In this document: piece after piece, positions 35,644 to 45,085 of the stretch
Layout: each line of letters starts with the position of its first letter
How positions within the stretch are numbered: position 1 is the stretch's first letter
From: Dermabacter hominis NBRC 106157
GTDB taxonomy: Bacteria; Actinomycetota; Actinomycetes; Actinomycetales; Dermabacteraceae
Length of the DNA: 64,000 nt
Direction: 5' to 3'
Assembly (NCBI RefSeq): GCF_001570785.1
Contig: NZ_BCSI01000005.1
Location: 1 to 64,000, forward strand
Position numbers and translations under genes: made by a program
The notes under the pieces: generated by a model
Told to the model about the DNA's origin: nothing
The model's input: the letters and a program-made list of their open reading frames with translations, nothing else
Database searches by the model: none

Positions 35644-35919
35644 TCAGGCCTCGACTTCGATGTGGCCCACGCCGCGATCCACACAGCACGCGATGCGCGT
35701 GCCGTGTTCGTCCTCTTCGAGGTACTCGTTCTCGTACTCGACTTCGCCGCTCACGAGCGGCACGACGCACGATCCGCACGTGCCGCCTTCGCACGAATAC
35801 TTCATAGGAACACCAGCATCGAGGAGCGCCTGGAGAAGAGACGTATCCTCGCCAACCTCGACGGTCACGTTGGACTTAGTGGCGGTTGCGGTGAACGGTT
35901 CCTTGTCAAAGAGACCCAC
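35644..35919 (-). CDS. [2Fe-2S] ferredoxin
   Basis: A 91-residue plant-type ferredoxin, small and acidic, that carries single electrons. The cluster ligands are C43, C48 and C51 in SCEGGTCGSC, and one of C78/C79 in RIACC, the normal C-x4-C-x2-C-x~26-C spacing. I chose the GTG at 35919 (then GLFDKEPF) because AAGGAG sits six bases before it. An ATG at 35943 would add eight residues but lacks a binding site. It is convergent with the broken ABC gene. Which oxidoreductase it serves is not visible. Confidence 0.85.
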   Translation of the reverse strand: MGLFDKEPFTATATKSNVTVEVGEDTSLLQALLDAGVPMKYSCEGGTCGSCVVPLVSGEVEYENEYLEEDEHGTRIACCVDRGVGHIEVEA

Positions 35920-35980
35920 GGAAAACTCCTTGCTTCGAGACATCGTGAGGGATCAACGCACTCAAGCATGACACACGCCG

Positions 35981-36646
35981 CTAGATCACTCGCTTCTCAC
36001 GCGCCCAGCGGGAGAGCTCGTAGCGATTTGTGAGCTGAAGCTTCTTGAGCACGTTGGAGACGTGGGTCTCGATCGTGCGATCCGAAATGAACAGCGCCGA
36101 AGCAGCCTCGCGGTATGTATGACCGCGCGCAATAAGCTTCATGACCTCTTGCTCGCGCGGGCTCAAAAGATCCATCTCGCTGGGCATGGACGGCGCAACG
36201 CCACGGAAAGCATCGAGCACGAATCCTGCGAGGCGAGGCGAGAACACCGCGTCGCCTTCAGCGATTTTGTGGAGTGCTGCGGCGAGCTCTTCGCCCGTCG
36301 TGGACTTCGTGACATAGCCGCGCGCGCCCGCGCGGATCACGGCGATCACGTCAACCTCGGCGTCCGAGACCGAGAGGGCGAGGCAGCGCACCGGTTCGCC
36401 AGATTCGGTTGTGAGGGATTCGAGAGCTTCGGCGACCTCCGCGCCGCCGCCTCCGCCCCCTCCGGGCAGGTGAACGTCGAGCAAAACCACGTCCGGGCGC
36501 AGCTCGCGGGCCTTGTCGATTGCCTCCTCGACGGTGAGGGCAATGTCGACGATTTCGATGCCGCCGAGCCTGCTGAGCTCTTCACTCACACCCGACGCGA
36601 AAATGCGGTGGTCATCGACCACGAGCACGCGAATGTTCTCAGCCAT
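35981..36646 (-). CDS. NarL/LuxR-type response regulator
   Basis: A 221-residue regulator. The receiver has VVDDHRIFASG, the phospho-Asp in VVLLDVHLPG, and the Ser/Lys positions LALSVSD and GYVTKS. A run of seven Gly directly follows the Asp loop, encoded by a GC-rich triplet repeat. The DNA-binding domain is LSPREQEVMKLIARGHTYREAASALFISDRTIETHVSNVLKKL. It overlaps the kinase gene by eight bases, so they form one two-component system. The ATG at 36646 begins the receiver fold. In related systems this pair responds to envelope stress, which fits the PspC-like sensor. Confidence 0.9.
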   Translation of the reverse strand: MAENIRVLVVDDHRIFASGVSEELSRLGGIEIVDIALTVEEAIDKARELRPDVVLLDVHLPGGGGGGGAEVAEALESLTTESGEPVRCLALSVSDAEVDVIAVIRAGARGYVTKSTTGEELAAALHKIAEGDAVFSPRLAGFVLDAFRGVAPSMPSEMDLLSPREQEVMKLIARGHTYREAASALFISDRTIETHVSNVLKKLQLTNRYELSRWAREKRVI

Positions 36647-38048
36647 GGCGTTGGTTGTCCTGTCTCTCAAGCACGAGTGATACTTCGCAGCCGCCGCCGA
36701 TCGCGCCTCGCACGCTCGCGAAGCCTCCGGCGCGGGCCATGCGTCCAAGGATAGACTCGCGCACCCCGAGACGCCCTTCAGGGATGGCACTCATGTCGAA
36801 GCCCTCGCCGCGATCACGCACGAAAACCTCGATGTTCTCGCCTGTCGCGTCGAGGAACACCTGCACCCCCACCTTGCCGTGTCGCGCGGCGTTGCTCGTG
36901 GCCTCGCGAAGCGCGAGAAGGAGTGGTTGATAGCCGTCCACGAACGGTGCATCGCCGACGCATACAACTTCGATCGGGACCTCGTGTGCGCGTTCCGCCT
37001 CTTCGGCGGTGCGGGTGACTGCCTCGCGAAGGCTCTGCGGCGGAGCTGCCGCAGTCCGTGGCGTGGCGTAGGGCGGCGCGGAGCCGGGGGTGATGTTCCC
37101 GTAGAGCCAGCGGCGGAGCTCGACTTCCTGCTGGCGCGCGAGATGTTTCATGCGCTCGGGAGGTGTGGACTCGCGCTGGATCACGGTGAGTGTTTGGAGC
37201 ACCGAGTCGTGAAGGTGCGAGGCGATTTCCGCCTGGTGGTCTGCGAGTGCGCGCTCGCGGGATTCCTCGCGCATGCCTGCCCACAGGCGTCGCGTCCAAG
37301 GCACGACGAGAATCGCGGCGAGGGCGAGTGAAAAGAGGGTCGCGGCGGCGGTGATTCCCATCGCGCGCACCCCGAGGAGGGCCCCGACGATCACGAGTGC
37401 GCCTCCCACGAGGAGGAGACCGCCAACAACGACCGCGCCCGTCACGGCTAGAGGAAGGTTCGAGACCCTTCCCGTCCAGCGAGCCGTGTCGACGCTCGAG
37501 AGTGGCAGCGTGCCGAGGGCGATACCGGCCGCGAGGATGCCCGCGCCGATCGCGAGGGGTGCCTGGATGTCGATATCTGGCAGGAGCGCCGGAAGCACTC
37601 CGACGCTGACGATCGCGACGGAGGCCCCCACGATTCCTGCGAGGATCGCCCACCGCACGGCGGTGCCAAACGGCGTGTGGCCGCCCTCGAGAGGAAGCGC
37701 TGCCTGCCGAAGAGCAGGCTTGCCTCTGACGGGAGCGCTCGACAGTTCGGCGAGAACTTCGCGTTCGTGCTCGCGGTCGAGCGGAAGGGCCCACCACGCG
37801 AGGACGTACACGAGCATCACGCTCCCGCCAATGCCGAGAAGCGCGTAGAGGGCCAGCGGTGTGAGGTCGAGAAGGAGTGTCGCGGGGAGCACGCACGCGA
37901 GCGCGAGGCCGCCGAGCGCGAAGAACGTGCGCACGGCAGCGACCGGAATCCCCATGGCGTTTGCGAGGGCCGCGCACACTCCTGTGAGTTCCGCACCGAC
38001 GCGCTCGCGTGTCCACGCGTGCGCGGTCGGTTGGAGGAGTTCACTCAT
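36639..38048 (-). CDS. PspC-domain sensor histidine kinase
   Basis: A 469-residue membrane kinase. Residues 15-75 form a PspC domain (RERVGAELTGVCAALANAMGIPVAAVRTFFALGGLA), followed by several membrane helices (to about 270). The HisKA_3 region carries the phospho-His in IASHLHDSVLQTLTVIQRE. The HATPase_c domain has LREATSNAARHGK and VRDRGEGFD, and a short G2 region is near the end. This is the kinase of the regulator it overlaps. The ATG at 38048 lies only 14 bases from the divergent PspC gene start and has no Shine-Dalgarno sequence, so a leaderless transcript is likely. Confidence 0.88.
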   Translation of the reverse strand: MSELLQPTAHAWTRERVGAELTGVCAALANAMGIPVAAVRTFFALGGLALACVLPATLLLDLTPLALYALLGIGGSVMLVYVLAWWALPLDREHEREVLAELSSAPVRGKPALRQAALPLEGGHTPFGTAVRWAILAGIVGASVAIVSVGVLPALLPDIDIQAPLAIGAGILAAGIALGTLPLSSVDTARWTGRVSNLPLAVTGAVVVGGLLLVGGALVIVGALLGVRAMGITAAATLFSLALAAILVVPWTRRLWAGMREESRERALADHQAEIASHLHDSVLQTLTVIQRESTPPERMKHLARQQEVELRRWLYGNITPGSAPPYATPRTAAAPPQSLREAVTRTAEEAERAHEVPIEVVCVGDAPFVDGYQPLLLALREATSNAARHGKVGVQVFLDATGENIEVFVRDRGEGFDMSAIPEGRLGVRESILGRMARAGGFASVRGAIGGGCEVSLVLERQDNQRHG

Positions 38049-38062
38049 GCGACCATAGTGAC
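38049..38062. promoter_or_regulatory. 14-bp spacer between divergent PspC-type genes
   Basis: The spacer GCGACCATAGTGAC separates the two ATGs. Read on the minus strand it contains TATGGT and on the plus strand CATAGT, each three bases from its ATG. Both -35 regions would have to lie inside the opposite gene. The box-to-start distance is shorter than at the other leaderless candidates here. Confidence 0.35.
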
Positions 38063-39496
38063 ATGACATCCCCCTCGGCGCACCGCGAGTCTCCTCGCGA
38101 TGCCGGGCGCACCGACCGCACGATCGCCGCGCTCGCGACCGCGCAGACGAACTCGGACGCGACGACTTTCGCGCTCCGCTATGGGCTTGCGCGTCGCCCC
38201 GGCGAGGGGCTCGCCGCAGGCGTGTGCACGGCTCTCGCGCACGCCTACGGGCTGCCCGTGAGGCTCGTGCGCATCTGGACGCTCGCGCTCGTGCTTCTTG
38301 GCCCCGGTCTCTTCGTGTATCTCGTTTTCTACCTTGCACTTCCGCGCCCCGAACGCGTTCGTGCACGCGGGGGAGTGGAGGTGCGAGCTGGTGCCGAGAA
38401 CGCCCGCTACGACACCCCCGCGCGTGCGGTGATCCGCAGGCGACCGCAGCCGGGGGACCTCATCGTCGCACTCCTCGTACTTCCCGCCCTCGCTCTCGGC
38501 GTCGCGATCGTGTGGGCGTACATTGTGTATGCCCCGATCGTCCTCGCATTCCTCGTCCCGATCTCGCTTGTGCTCGGCGTCATCGTCGTCTGGGGTGGGT
38601 GGCGCGCAAGCCGCGCCCGCACGACCTACCTGTTCATGCGTCTTGCCGAACAAGCCGGCATCATCGACGATCGCGAGGCGCTTCGCACACTCGCGCGGCT
38701 TCGAAGCGAAGCACCGGCTGCATGGGGCGCGGAAGGTGACCCCAACAGCCCCGACTCGAACGATGCACGCGGCGCAGGCATGATCAGGGGGCGCACGGTC
38801 CTGTGGCTTTTCGCGGCCTTCGTTTTTCTTGGCGTCGCCGTTTTCTCCCTCGTCAGCTACCTCCCTGGCCTCTTCCCGGCACTTAACCCGAACGGGCCGC
38901 TTGAAGTCATCCCACGCGTGGGTGTCGGCGCCGCCGCCATCACGCTTGCCTGCGGCACGGTGCTCATCATCGCGGGAGCGCGAGGCAAGCGCAGCCGTCA
39001 GATTCTCGCGTTCGGGATCGCCTCTCTGCTCGTCTTCGCCGTGTCCGTGTCGTGGGTGCGCCTGACCGACTCACGCGGCAACGCCCCTATCTACATGAGC
39101 GTCGATGAGTTCCAACCCGGTTCCTACCTCGAGTGCACCGGCGGTGGCGTGCGCGAATGGTCGCGCCCCGTCGTGATCGACCTGAGTGAGCTTGGCGATC
39201 CCCCGACGGATGAAGAGGCGCGGGCCTCGTGGGCCGTGGCGAATGGCGAGCCAGATCCGCTCCTCGTGGACCTCTCGCTCACAATCGTGTGCAATCGCAG
39301 CGTCGGCAACATCACGGTCATCCTTCCCGAAGAGGACTGGCGCGTGAACTCGACCCTCGCTTCGACTCTCGGCACAACGACGAATTCGGAGGCAAAGGGG
39401 TATAGCCGCTGGGACCCGTCGCACGTCACCATCCAGATCGATGGCCGCACCATCTTCGGCGACGTCACCTACGTGCGGGAAGGAGCGAAAGCATGA
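38063..39496 (+). CDS. PspC-domain membrane protein
   Basis: A 477-residue protein with an N-terminal PspC domain (about 40-110: YGLARRPGEGLAAGVCTALAHAYGLPVRLVRIWTLALVLLG). Several membrane helices in the middle follow (DLIVALLVLPALALGVAIVW, VLWLFAAFVFLGVAVFSLV, then GVGAAAITLACGTVLII and ILAFGIASLLVFAVSV). The C-terminal extracellular domain is about 120 residues (SVDEFQPGSYLECTGGGV to TIFGDVTYVREG) and resembles the adhesin-like bundle tail of LiaF/YvqF-type proteins. It is divergent from the PspC kinase and likely part of the same envelope-stress circuit. A small membrane gene overlaps its stop. Confidence 0.8.
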   Translation: MTSPSAHRESPRDAGRTDRTIAALATAQTNSDATTFALRYGLARRPGEGLAAGVCTALAHAYGLPVRLVRIWTLALVLLGPGLFVYLVFYLALPRPERVRARGGVEVRAGAENARYDTPARAVIRRRPQPGDLIVALLVLPALALGVAIVWAYIVYAPIVLAFLVPISLVLGVIVVWGGWRASRARTTYLFMRLAEQAGIIDDREALRTLARLRSEAPAAWGAEGDPNSPDSNDARGAGMIRGRTVLWLFAAFVFLGVAVFSLVSYLPGLFPALNPNGPLEVIPRVGVGAAAITLACGTVLIIAGARGKRSRQILAFGIASLLVFAVSVSWVRLTDSRGNAPIYMSVDEFQPGSYLECTGGGVREWSRPVVIDLSELGDPPTDEEARASWAVANGEPDPLLVDLSLTIVCNRSVGNITVILPEEDWRVNSTLASTLGTTTNSEAKGYSRWDPSHVTIQIDGRTIFGDVTYVREGAKA

Positions 39497-39717
39497 GACG
39501 CGATTCATTCACGTTTGCCGTCGGGGTCTTTCTCGTCGCCATGACCGTGTTCCTCGCTCTCGTGCTCATCCTTGGCGGTGCGATGCCCGCGTGGGTGACC
39601 GCGGCTGGCGTCATCGTGATCCTGTGCGTATGCATGCTGCTCGGCTCTTTCGGGAAGCCTCGCCCCGAAAGCGGCGAGGACGATCACGAAAGTGACCGTG
39701 ACGCGCCAGCCTCGTGA
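39493..39717 (+). CDS. Small two-helix membrane protein
   Basis: A 74-residue protein with two hydrophobic helices (FAVGVFLVAMTVFLALVLILG and WVTAAGVIVILCVCMLLGSFG) and an acidic, Asp/Glu/Ser-rich tail. Its ATG overlaps the PspC protein stop (ATGA), so it is translated with it and may act in the same membrane complex. I do not recognise a named family. Confidence 0.7.
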   Translation: MRRDSFTFAVGVFLVAMTVFLALVLILGGAMPAWVTAAGVIVILCVCMLLGSFGKPRPESGEDDHESDRDAPAS

Positions 39718-39727
39718 TACTTTTGGT

Positions 39728-39981
39728 CTCAAACGGCGTCGATCCGGCCATCACCGGGTAGCCGCGGGAAGAACGGCAAGCGTCGGGCTCTTACGCCCCC
39801 GCGCCGCCAAGTAGAACCTGCCGGGACCAGCCCGTCACAGCTGAGGAAAGAGTGAGCGCTAGGCGAAGCCCCGCGAGCCGCGCGCTAACCGAGGTGGTAC
39901 CGCGCCCTCGTGCGTCCTCGGGCCCGAAGACTACACAGCTAGGTCGTGGCCCCAGGTCACGCATAAAGCCGAGGAGCGCGC
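39728..39981 (+). promoter_or_regulatory. Isoleucine T-box riboswitch of ileS (translational type)
   Basis: The leader contains a specifier codon ATC (Ile) at 39750-39752 in GGCCATCACCGGG, the short stem I form known for actinobacterial ileS leaders. The T-box core AGGTGGTACCGCG is at 39892-39904. Near the gene, GCGTCCTCGGGC at about 39913-39924 can pair with GCCGAGGAGCGC over the Shine-Dalgarno site at about 39968-39979, so a sequestrator is likely. Uncharged tRNA-Ile would free the start. No T-run terminator is present, which supports translational control. A one-mismatch copy of the 13-bp repeated word falls at 39775-39787. Confidence 0.88.
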
Positions 39982-42900
39982 ATGGCATACCCCAAGAACG
40001 GTAAGAGCCTCACGAGTTCAACAAATCTCCCGAAGCTCGAGGACGAGGTGCTCGCCTTCTGGAAAGAGGACGACACATTCGCCGAATCCATTCGTCGCCG
40101 CGAGGGCGCCGAAGAGTTCGTGTTCTACGACGGCCCGCCGTTCGCGAACGGCCTGCCGCACTACGGCCACCTCCTCACCGGCTACGCGAAGGACGTCGTC
40201 CCGCGCTACCGCACCATGCGCGGCAACCTCGTGGAGCGCCGTTTCGGGTGGGACACCCACGGGCTCCCCGCCGAGCTCGCGGCGATGGAGGAACTTGGCC
40301 TCACCGAGAAGCGCGAAATCGAAGAGATGGGCGTGCAGGCATTCAACAATGCCGCGCGCGGCTCCGTGCTGACGTACGCGAACGAATGGATCGATTACGT
40401 GACGCGCCAGGCGCGCTGGGTCGATTTCGACAACGACTACAAGACGCTCGACGTGACGTTCATGGAGTCGGTGCTGTGGGCGTTCAAGCAGCTCTACGAC
40501 AAGGGCCGCGCGTACGAGGGCTACAAGGTTCTTCCGTATTGCTGGGTTGACCAGACCCCGCTTAGCAGCCATGAGCTGCGCATGGACGACGACGTGTACA
40601 AGGACCGCCAGGATGCCTCCGTCGTCGTCACGTTCCCGCTCACGGGTCAGAAGGCGGCAGAGCTCTCACTCGACGGAGTCAAGGCGCTCGCATGGACGAC
40701 GACCCCGTGGACCCTCCCCACGAACTTCTCGCTCGCGGTGGGCCCGGAGGTCGAGTACGTGACGGTTCCGGCGGGCCCGAACGGAAGTTCCGACGGCACC
40801 CCCGCTGGCGGTGCGACCTACCTCCTCGCGAAGGATCTCGCGGGCGCGTTCGCGAAGGAACTCGGCTACGACGGTGAAGAGGACGTTCTCGCGGCTCTCG
40901 GCGAGCGTGTGTATGCCGGTTCCGAACTTGAATACGTCGAGTACAGCCCGCTGTGGGACGTGTACGCACAGGACCGCGAAAAGTGGGGCCTCGAGAAGGC
41001 CTGGATCATCACTGTCGCCGACTACGTCTCGACGAGCGACGGTACGGGCATCGTGCACCAGGCGACCGCGTACGGTGAGGACGACCAGAAAATCAACGCC
41101 GAGTACGGCATCCCCGTGGTGGTGAGCGTCGACGAAGGCGCAAAGTTCCTCGAGACGTTCCGCGGGACTGCGCTCGATTCGATCGTGGGTCTGCAGGTGT
41201 TTGAGGCCAATCGCCCTCTCATCCGCCTTCTTCAGGCAGATGGCCGGCTCTTCCAGGAGAAGAGCTACGTGCACAGCTACCCGCACTGCTGGCGATGCCG
41301 CAACCCCCTCATCTACAAGGCCGTCGGCTCGTGGTTCGTGAAGGTTGCAGACCAGCGCGAGCGGATGCTCGAACTGAACGAGGACATCAACTGGGTGCCC
41401 GGCAACGTGCAGCATGGCCAGTTCGGAAAGTGGCTCGAAGGCGCACGCGACTGGGCAATCTCTCGCAACCGCTACTGGGGTACGCCTATTCCTGTGTGGA
41501 AGAGCGACGACCCGAACTACCCGCGCATCGACGTGTACGGCTCGCTCGCGGAGATCGAGGAAGCCTTCGGTGAGCTCCCGCGCGATGAGAACGGCGAGGT
41601 GAACCTCCACCGCCCGTATATCGATGACCTCACGCGCCCGAACCCCGACGACCCAACGGGGAAGTCGACCATGCGCCGCATCGAGGACATTTTCGACGTG
41701 TGGTTCGACTCGGGCTCGATGCCGTTCGCGCAAGTGCACTACCCCTTCGACAACGAAGAGTGGTTTAACTCGCACAACCCGGCCGACTTCATCGTCGAAT
41801 ACATCGGGCAGACCCGCGGCTGGTTCTACGTCATGCACGTGCTCTCAACCGCACTGTTCGATCGCCCGGCCTTCAAGAACGTCATCTGCCACGGCATCGT
41901 CCTTGGCGACGACGGCAACAAAATGTCGAAGTCGCTCAGGAACTACCCGGATGTACGCGAAATGTACGATTCGTACGGCGCGGATGCGATGCGCTGGTTC
42001 CTCATGAATTCGCCAATTTTGCGCGGCGGCAACCTGGTGGTCGCGGAAAGCAACATTCGCGATGCAGTTCGCACGGCCGTTCTTCCGCTGTGGAATACCT
42101 GGTACTTCCTCGCCCTGTACGCGAACGCGGCGGGGGAGAAGGATTCCGACGGTAAGCCGACCGGCTACGACGCCAAGGTTCGCTATGACTCCGAGGACGT
42201 CATGGACCGCTACCTGCTTGCGCGTACGGGGCAACTCGTTCGCGAGGCGCAGGACTGCCTAGACGAATTGCGGATTGCCGACGCCGGTGAAGCGATCGCC
42301 CAGTACCTGGATGCGCTCACGAACTGGTACGTGCGCCGTTCCCGCGAGCGTTTCTGGGAGGGCGATGAAGCGGCGATCGACACGCTATACACGTGCCTCG
42401 AGACCCTCGTGAGGGTTGCCGCGCCTCTGCTTCCGCTCGTGACCGAGGAAATTTACCGTGAGCTCACGGGTGAGCGGAGCGTGCACCTCACCGACTGGCC
42501 CGATGCTTCCCTGTTCCCCGCGGATGACGCGCTCGTCGAGGAGATGGACGCCGTGCGCCAGGTGTGTTCGCAGGGCAACGCGCTGCGCAAGAAGGAGGGC
42601 TTACGTGCCCGCCTCCCGCTCGCGGAGCTGACCGTCGTGGCGGCCGATGCTGCACGCCTCGAGCCGTTCACCGACATCATCCGCGATGAGCTCAATGTCA
42701 AGGCCGTGCGCTTGCTCGATGTCGCGAGCGAGGAGGCCGGAAAGATGGGCGTCGAGCAGCGCTTGAACGTCAATGCCCGCGTCGCTGGCCCGCGCCTCGG
42801 TAAGGACGTGCAGCGTGCGATCAAGGGCGCGAAGAGCGGCGACTGGAGCGTCGCCGAGGATGGCACCGTCACCTCGGGCGGCCTCGACCTCGTCGAGGGA

Positions 42901-43281
42901 GAGTACACGCTCGACCTCGTTGCGGGCGAGAGCTCGGATGCGGAAGGCCGTTCAATCGGGGTTCTGCGCGGTGGTGACTTCATCGTTCTCGACACTAGTG
43001 TGAGCCCCGAGCTTGAGGCCGAGGGCCTTGCGCGTGACGTCGTGCGTGTGGTGCAGTCCGCTCGCCGCGAGGCAGGCTTCGAGGTTTCGGACCGCATTTC
43101 GCTCGCGGTTGCGGGATCCGAAAGTGTTCTCGAGGCCGTGCGTGCGTTCGAGACCCTCGTTTGCCACGAGGTTCTCGCCACGAGCGTTGCGTATGGCGAG
43201 GGTGCGCTCGCGGGCGCCGACTTCGAGACGACCGAGAAGGTCACCGGGGCGAGCGTTACCGTTCAGGTGAAGCGCGCTTAA
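39982..43281 (+). CDS. ileS: Isoleucyl-tRNA synthetase
   Basis: A 1099-residue class I synthetase that charges tRNA-Ile. HIGH is in [17 protein letters not shown], the editing domain includes [17 protein letters not shown] and [20 protein letters not shown], and the signature loop is [16 protein letters not shown]. Helical anticodon-binding and long C-terminal parts follow. At about 1,100 residues and without a C-terminal zinc-finger region it belongs to the longer, eukaryote-like IleS group, which often resists mupirocin; resistance is an inference. The gene is controlled by the upstream T-box. Its stop shares TTAA with the convergent gene's stop. Confidence 0.94.
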   Translation: MAYPKNGKSLTSSTNLPKLEDEVLAFWKEDDTFAESIRRREGAEEFVFYDGPPFANGLPHYGHLLTGYAKDVVPRYRTMRGNLVERRFGWDTHGLPAELAAMEELGLTEKREIEEMGVQAFNNAARGSVLTYANEWIDYVTRQARWVDFDNDYKTLDVTFMESVLWAFKQLYDKGRAYEGYKVLPYCWVDQTPLSSHELRMDDDVYKDRQDASVVVTFPLTGQKAAELSLDGVKALAWTTTPWTLPTNFSLAVGPEVEYVTVPAGPNGSSDGTPAGGATYLLAKDLAGAFAKELGYDGEEDVLAALGERVYAGSELEYVEYSPLWDVYAQDREKWGLEKAWIITVADYVSTSDGTGIVHQATAYGEDDQKINAEYGIPVVVSVDEGAKFLETFRGTALDSIVGLQVFEANRPLIRLLQADGRLFQEKSYVHSYPHCWRCRNPLIYKAVGSWFVKVADQRERMLELNEDINWVPGNVQHGQFGKWLEGARDWAISRNRYWGTPIPVWKSDDPNYPRIDVYGSLAEIEEAFGELPRDENGEVNLHRPYIDDLTRPNPDDPTGKSTMRRIEDIFDVWFDSGSMPFAQVHYPFDNEEWFNSHNPADFIVEYIGQTRGWFYVMHVLSTALFDRPAFKNVICHGIVLGDDGNKMSKSLRNYPDVREMYDSYGADAMRWFLMNSPILRGGNLVVAESNIRDAVRTAVLPLWNTWYFLALYANAAGEKDSDGKPTGYDAKVRYDSEDVMDRYLLARTGQLVREAQDCLDELRIADAGEAIAQYLDALTNWYVRRSRERFWEGDEAAIDTLYTCLETLVRVAAPLLPLVTEEIYRELTGERSVHLTDWPDASLFPADDALVEEMDAVRQVCSQGNALRKKEGLRARLPLAELTVVAADAARLEPFTDIIRDELNVKAVRLLDVASEEAGKMGVEQRLNVNARVAGPRLGKDVQRAIKGAKSGDWSVAEDGTVTSGGLDLVEGEYTLDLVAGESSDAEGRSIGVLRGGDFIVLDTSVSPELEAEGLARDVVRVVQSARREAGFEVSDRISLAVAGSESVLEAVRAFETLVCHEVLATSVAYGEGALAGADFETTEKVTGASVTVQVKRA

Positions 43282-44864
43282 CGCCACTTGTCGAGAAGGT
43301 CATCCGGTGGCGGGGGAATCGAGCGGTCGATTCCCCCGCCATCGTTTGTGCCGCCGGGCTCGATGGCGGTTGCGGGCTCGCGAACGAACTGGACGTTTAT
43401 GTCTTCGACGAGCGTGAGGCCTTCGCCCATGTAGAGGCCGTCGATGTCCTCCTTGACTTCGAGCAGGTCGGGATTGAGTTCCTGCTGCGAGAGGAGCGTT
43501 GGGTAATAACCGTAGCGCGGGTCGATCGAGCCGTCGGGTAAGCGCCGAAGCGAGTCATGAACGGCAAACGCGTCATAGCCGGGCAGTGCGACTTCGAAGG
43601 GGGCGTGCCCCGGTTTGAAGAGGCTGATGCCCGTGTTAAGGCCTGCCTTGTGGTCGTTCGCGGGGGTGAGGGCAATGTTGGTGACTTGCGGTGAGTGTGG
43701 GCCGCTGAGCCCGTCGAGGTCGAGTAGCGGAACGGGATCTATCTGGAAAGAGGTCCCGACATGCGCGCCGTCTCCAGCACTGATCTCGGCGAATGCTTTC
43801 GGTCCTTGTCTGTGGCCGATCGCGAACACCCGCGTATTGGTCTGCGCGGGAATGTATGCGTCCACGGGGGAACCGAAGGTGATGACATCCGTGACGTTGT
43901 AGCCGTTTTCGCCGTTGAACTCATGTTTCGAGGAGAGCGCGACGGATACAAGGCCGCCCTGAGAGTGCCCAACGAGCATGACGTTTGCGCCTTTGGGAAC
44001 GCCCGCGGCTTCGAGCGCAGCGCGCGCGTTCTTCATCGTCGTCACGTCCTTGCCCGCCATGATCCCCATGTTCGAGGCCCAGTCGCGCGAGTTGCCTGCG
44101 GTTCCATCCCACGCCTTTTCCGTGCCCATACCGATCTGGGTGGGAGGCACGTACATCACCCAGGTGTTCTCTCCCGCCGCGGTGCGAAAGTGCTGGATGC
44201 GGTAGTTTTCGCGGTCCTCGCCCGCGCCTAGTGCGTGTCGCGCCTCCTCGGTGAAGTAGAGCAGGTCCGCGAGTGTGCGCGGTGGGTGCGAATCCGTGTA
44301 GGCGGAGATGCCGACGAGTTCGCTTGGCTCAGTCGTTGGGGTGACCGTGAAGTGAGGGTTGTGGAAGTGTTTCCTGCCGAGCGCGCTGGCATAGTCGATG
44401 GCCTCAAGCGCGATTTTGCCGATCTCGTGGTTGAACGTGTGGGTATTGGGCCTTCCTATTGCTCGAACGCGTTTGGAGCCGCGGCCAAACAGGCTCCTCA
44501 TCCCCTCAGTGAGACCCGCGAGGACACCGAGCCCGAGTGCCTGCGCACGCGCCGCTTCCGTGGAACCTAGGGCGGGTGCCGAACCGGCGCCTACGCTCGC
44601 GCTCGACGCCGCATCCTGCTCGAGCGCATTGTTCTCGAGCGCGTGCGCGAGTGCGAAAAGCTGCCGTACGGCGTCGTGCATTCCCGGTGCGACAATGCTC
44701 GAGACACGCGCGCGGAAGGCTTCGGCATCCGCGCCCTCCCAAGCGACCACCCCCGCTTCGTCTTTCACGCGAGTCGCATCCGCGGTGAGCCTTCCCGCAA
44801 GGTCGTTGAGGGCGCGCGCAGAGTCTCGCGCCTGATCGGTGTCCATGCCTAGAAAATCGCCCAC
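43278..44864 (-). CDS. WXG-type N-terminus fused to an alpha/beta hydrolase
   Basis: A 528-residue protein. The first 125 residues are helical and contain W42-E-G44 in [17 protein letters not shown], the helix-turn-helix WXG pattern of type VII-secreted proteins, flanked by Ala/Asp-rich helices. From about 220 the hydrolase domain has [18 protein letters not shown] and nucleophile S301 in [25 protein letters not shown] and an Asp/His region ([10 protein letters not shown]) supply possible remaining triad residues. It looks like a type VII-type secreted lipase or esterase. No secretion genes lie in the window. The GTG at 44864 has AAGGGG upstream; ATG 44846 is an alternative. Confidence 0.75.
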   Translation of the reverse strand: MGDFLGMDTDQARDSARALNDLAGRLTADATRVKDEAGVVAWEGADAEAFRARVSSIVAPGMHDAVRQLFALAHALENNALEQDAASSASVGAGSAPALGSTEAARAQALGLGVLAGLTEGMRSLFGRGSKRVRAIGRPNTHTFNHEIGKIALEAIDYASALGRKHFHNPHFTVTPTTEPSELVGISAYTDSHPPRTLADLLYFTEEARHALGAGEDRENYRIQHFRTAAGENTWVMYVPPTQIGMGTEKAWDGTAGNSRDWASNMGIMAGKDVTTMKNARAALEAAGVPKGANVMLVGHSQGGLVSVALSSKHEFNGENGYNVTDVITFGSPVDAYIPAQTNTRVFAIGHRQGPKAFAEISAGDGAHVGTSFQIDPVPLLDLDGLSGPHSPQVTNIALTPANDHKAGLNTGISLFKPGHAPFEVALPGYDAFAVHDSLRRLPDGSIDPRYGYYPTLLSQQELNPDLLEVKEDIDGLYMGEGLTLVEDINVQFVREPATAIEPGGTNDGGGIDRSIPPPPDDLLDKWR

Positions 44865-45048
44865 GCCTTACCCCTTCGCGCTTCCCGTGAACCGCGGCGT
44901 CCCCTGCGACCGCGTGTTCAACTTGAGCGTAGGCAACCGTCGGACTCCACGTGTGCGTGCCGAGGCGCCTGGGGGTGGCCGTGAGGTGTGGAGCACGAGC
45001 CGCGCCCTGGGCGGCCCCCGCGGATCCCCTCTCCGGCAGGGCCGCACT

Positions 45049-45054
45049 ACACTG
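45049..45054 (+). promoter_or_regulatory. -10 candidate of folC
   Basis: TACACT lies about 32 bases before the GTG at 45086, so this transcript would have a short leader with AAAGG as the ribosome binding site. No strong -35 is visible. Confidence 0.35.
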
Positions 45055-45085
45055 AAAGCCACGTATCACCGGCGCGAAAGGCAGA

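Noticed and set aside
35920-35943. ATG at 35943 as the ferredoxin start
   Set aside because: No ribosome binding site precedes it, while AAGGAG sits six bases before the GTG at 35919.
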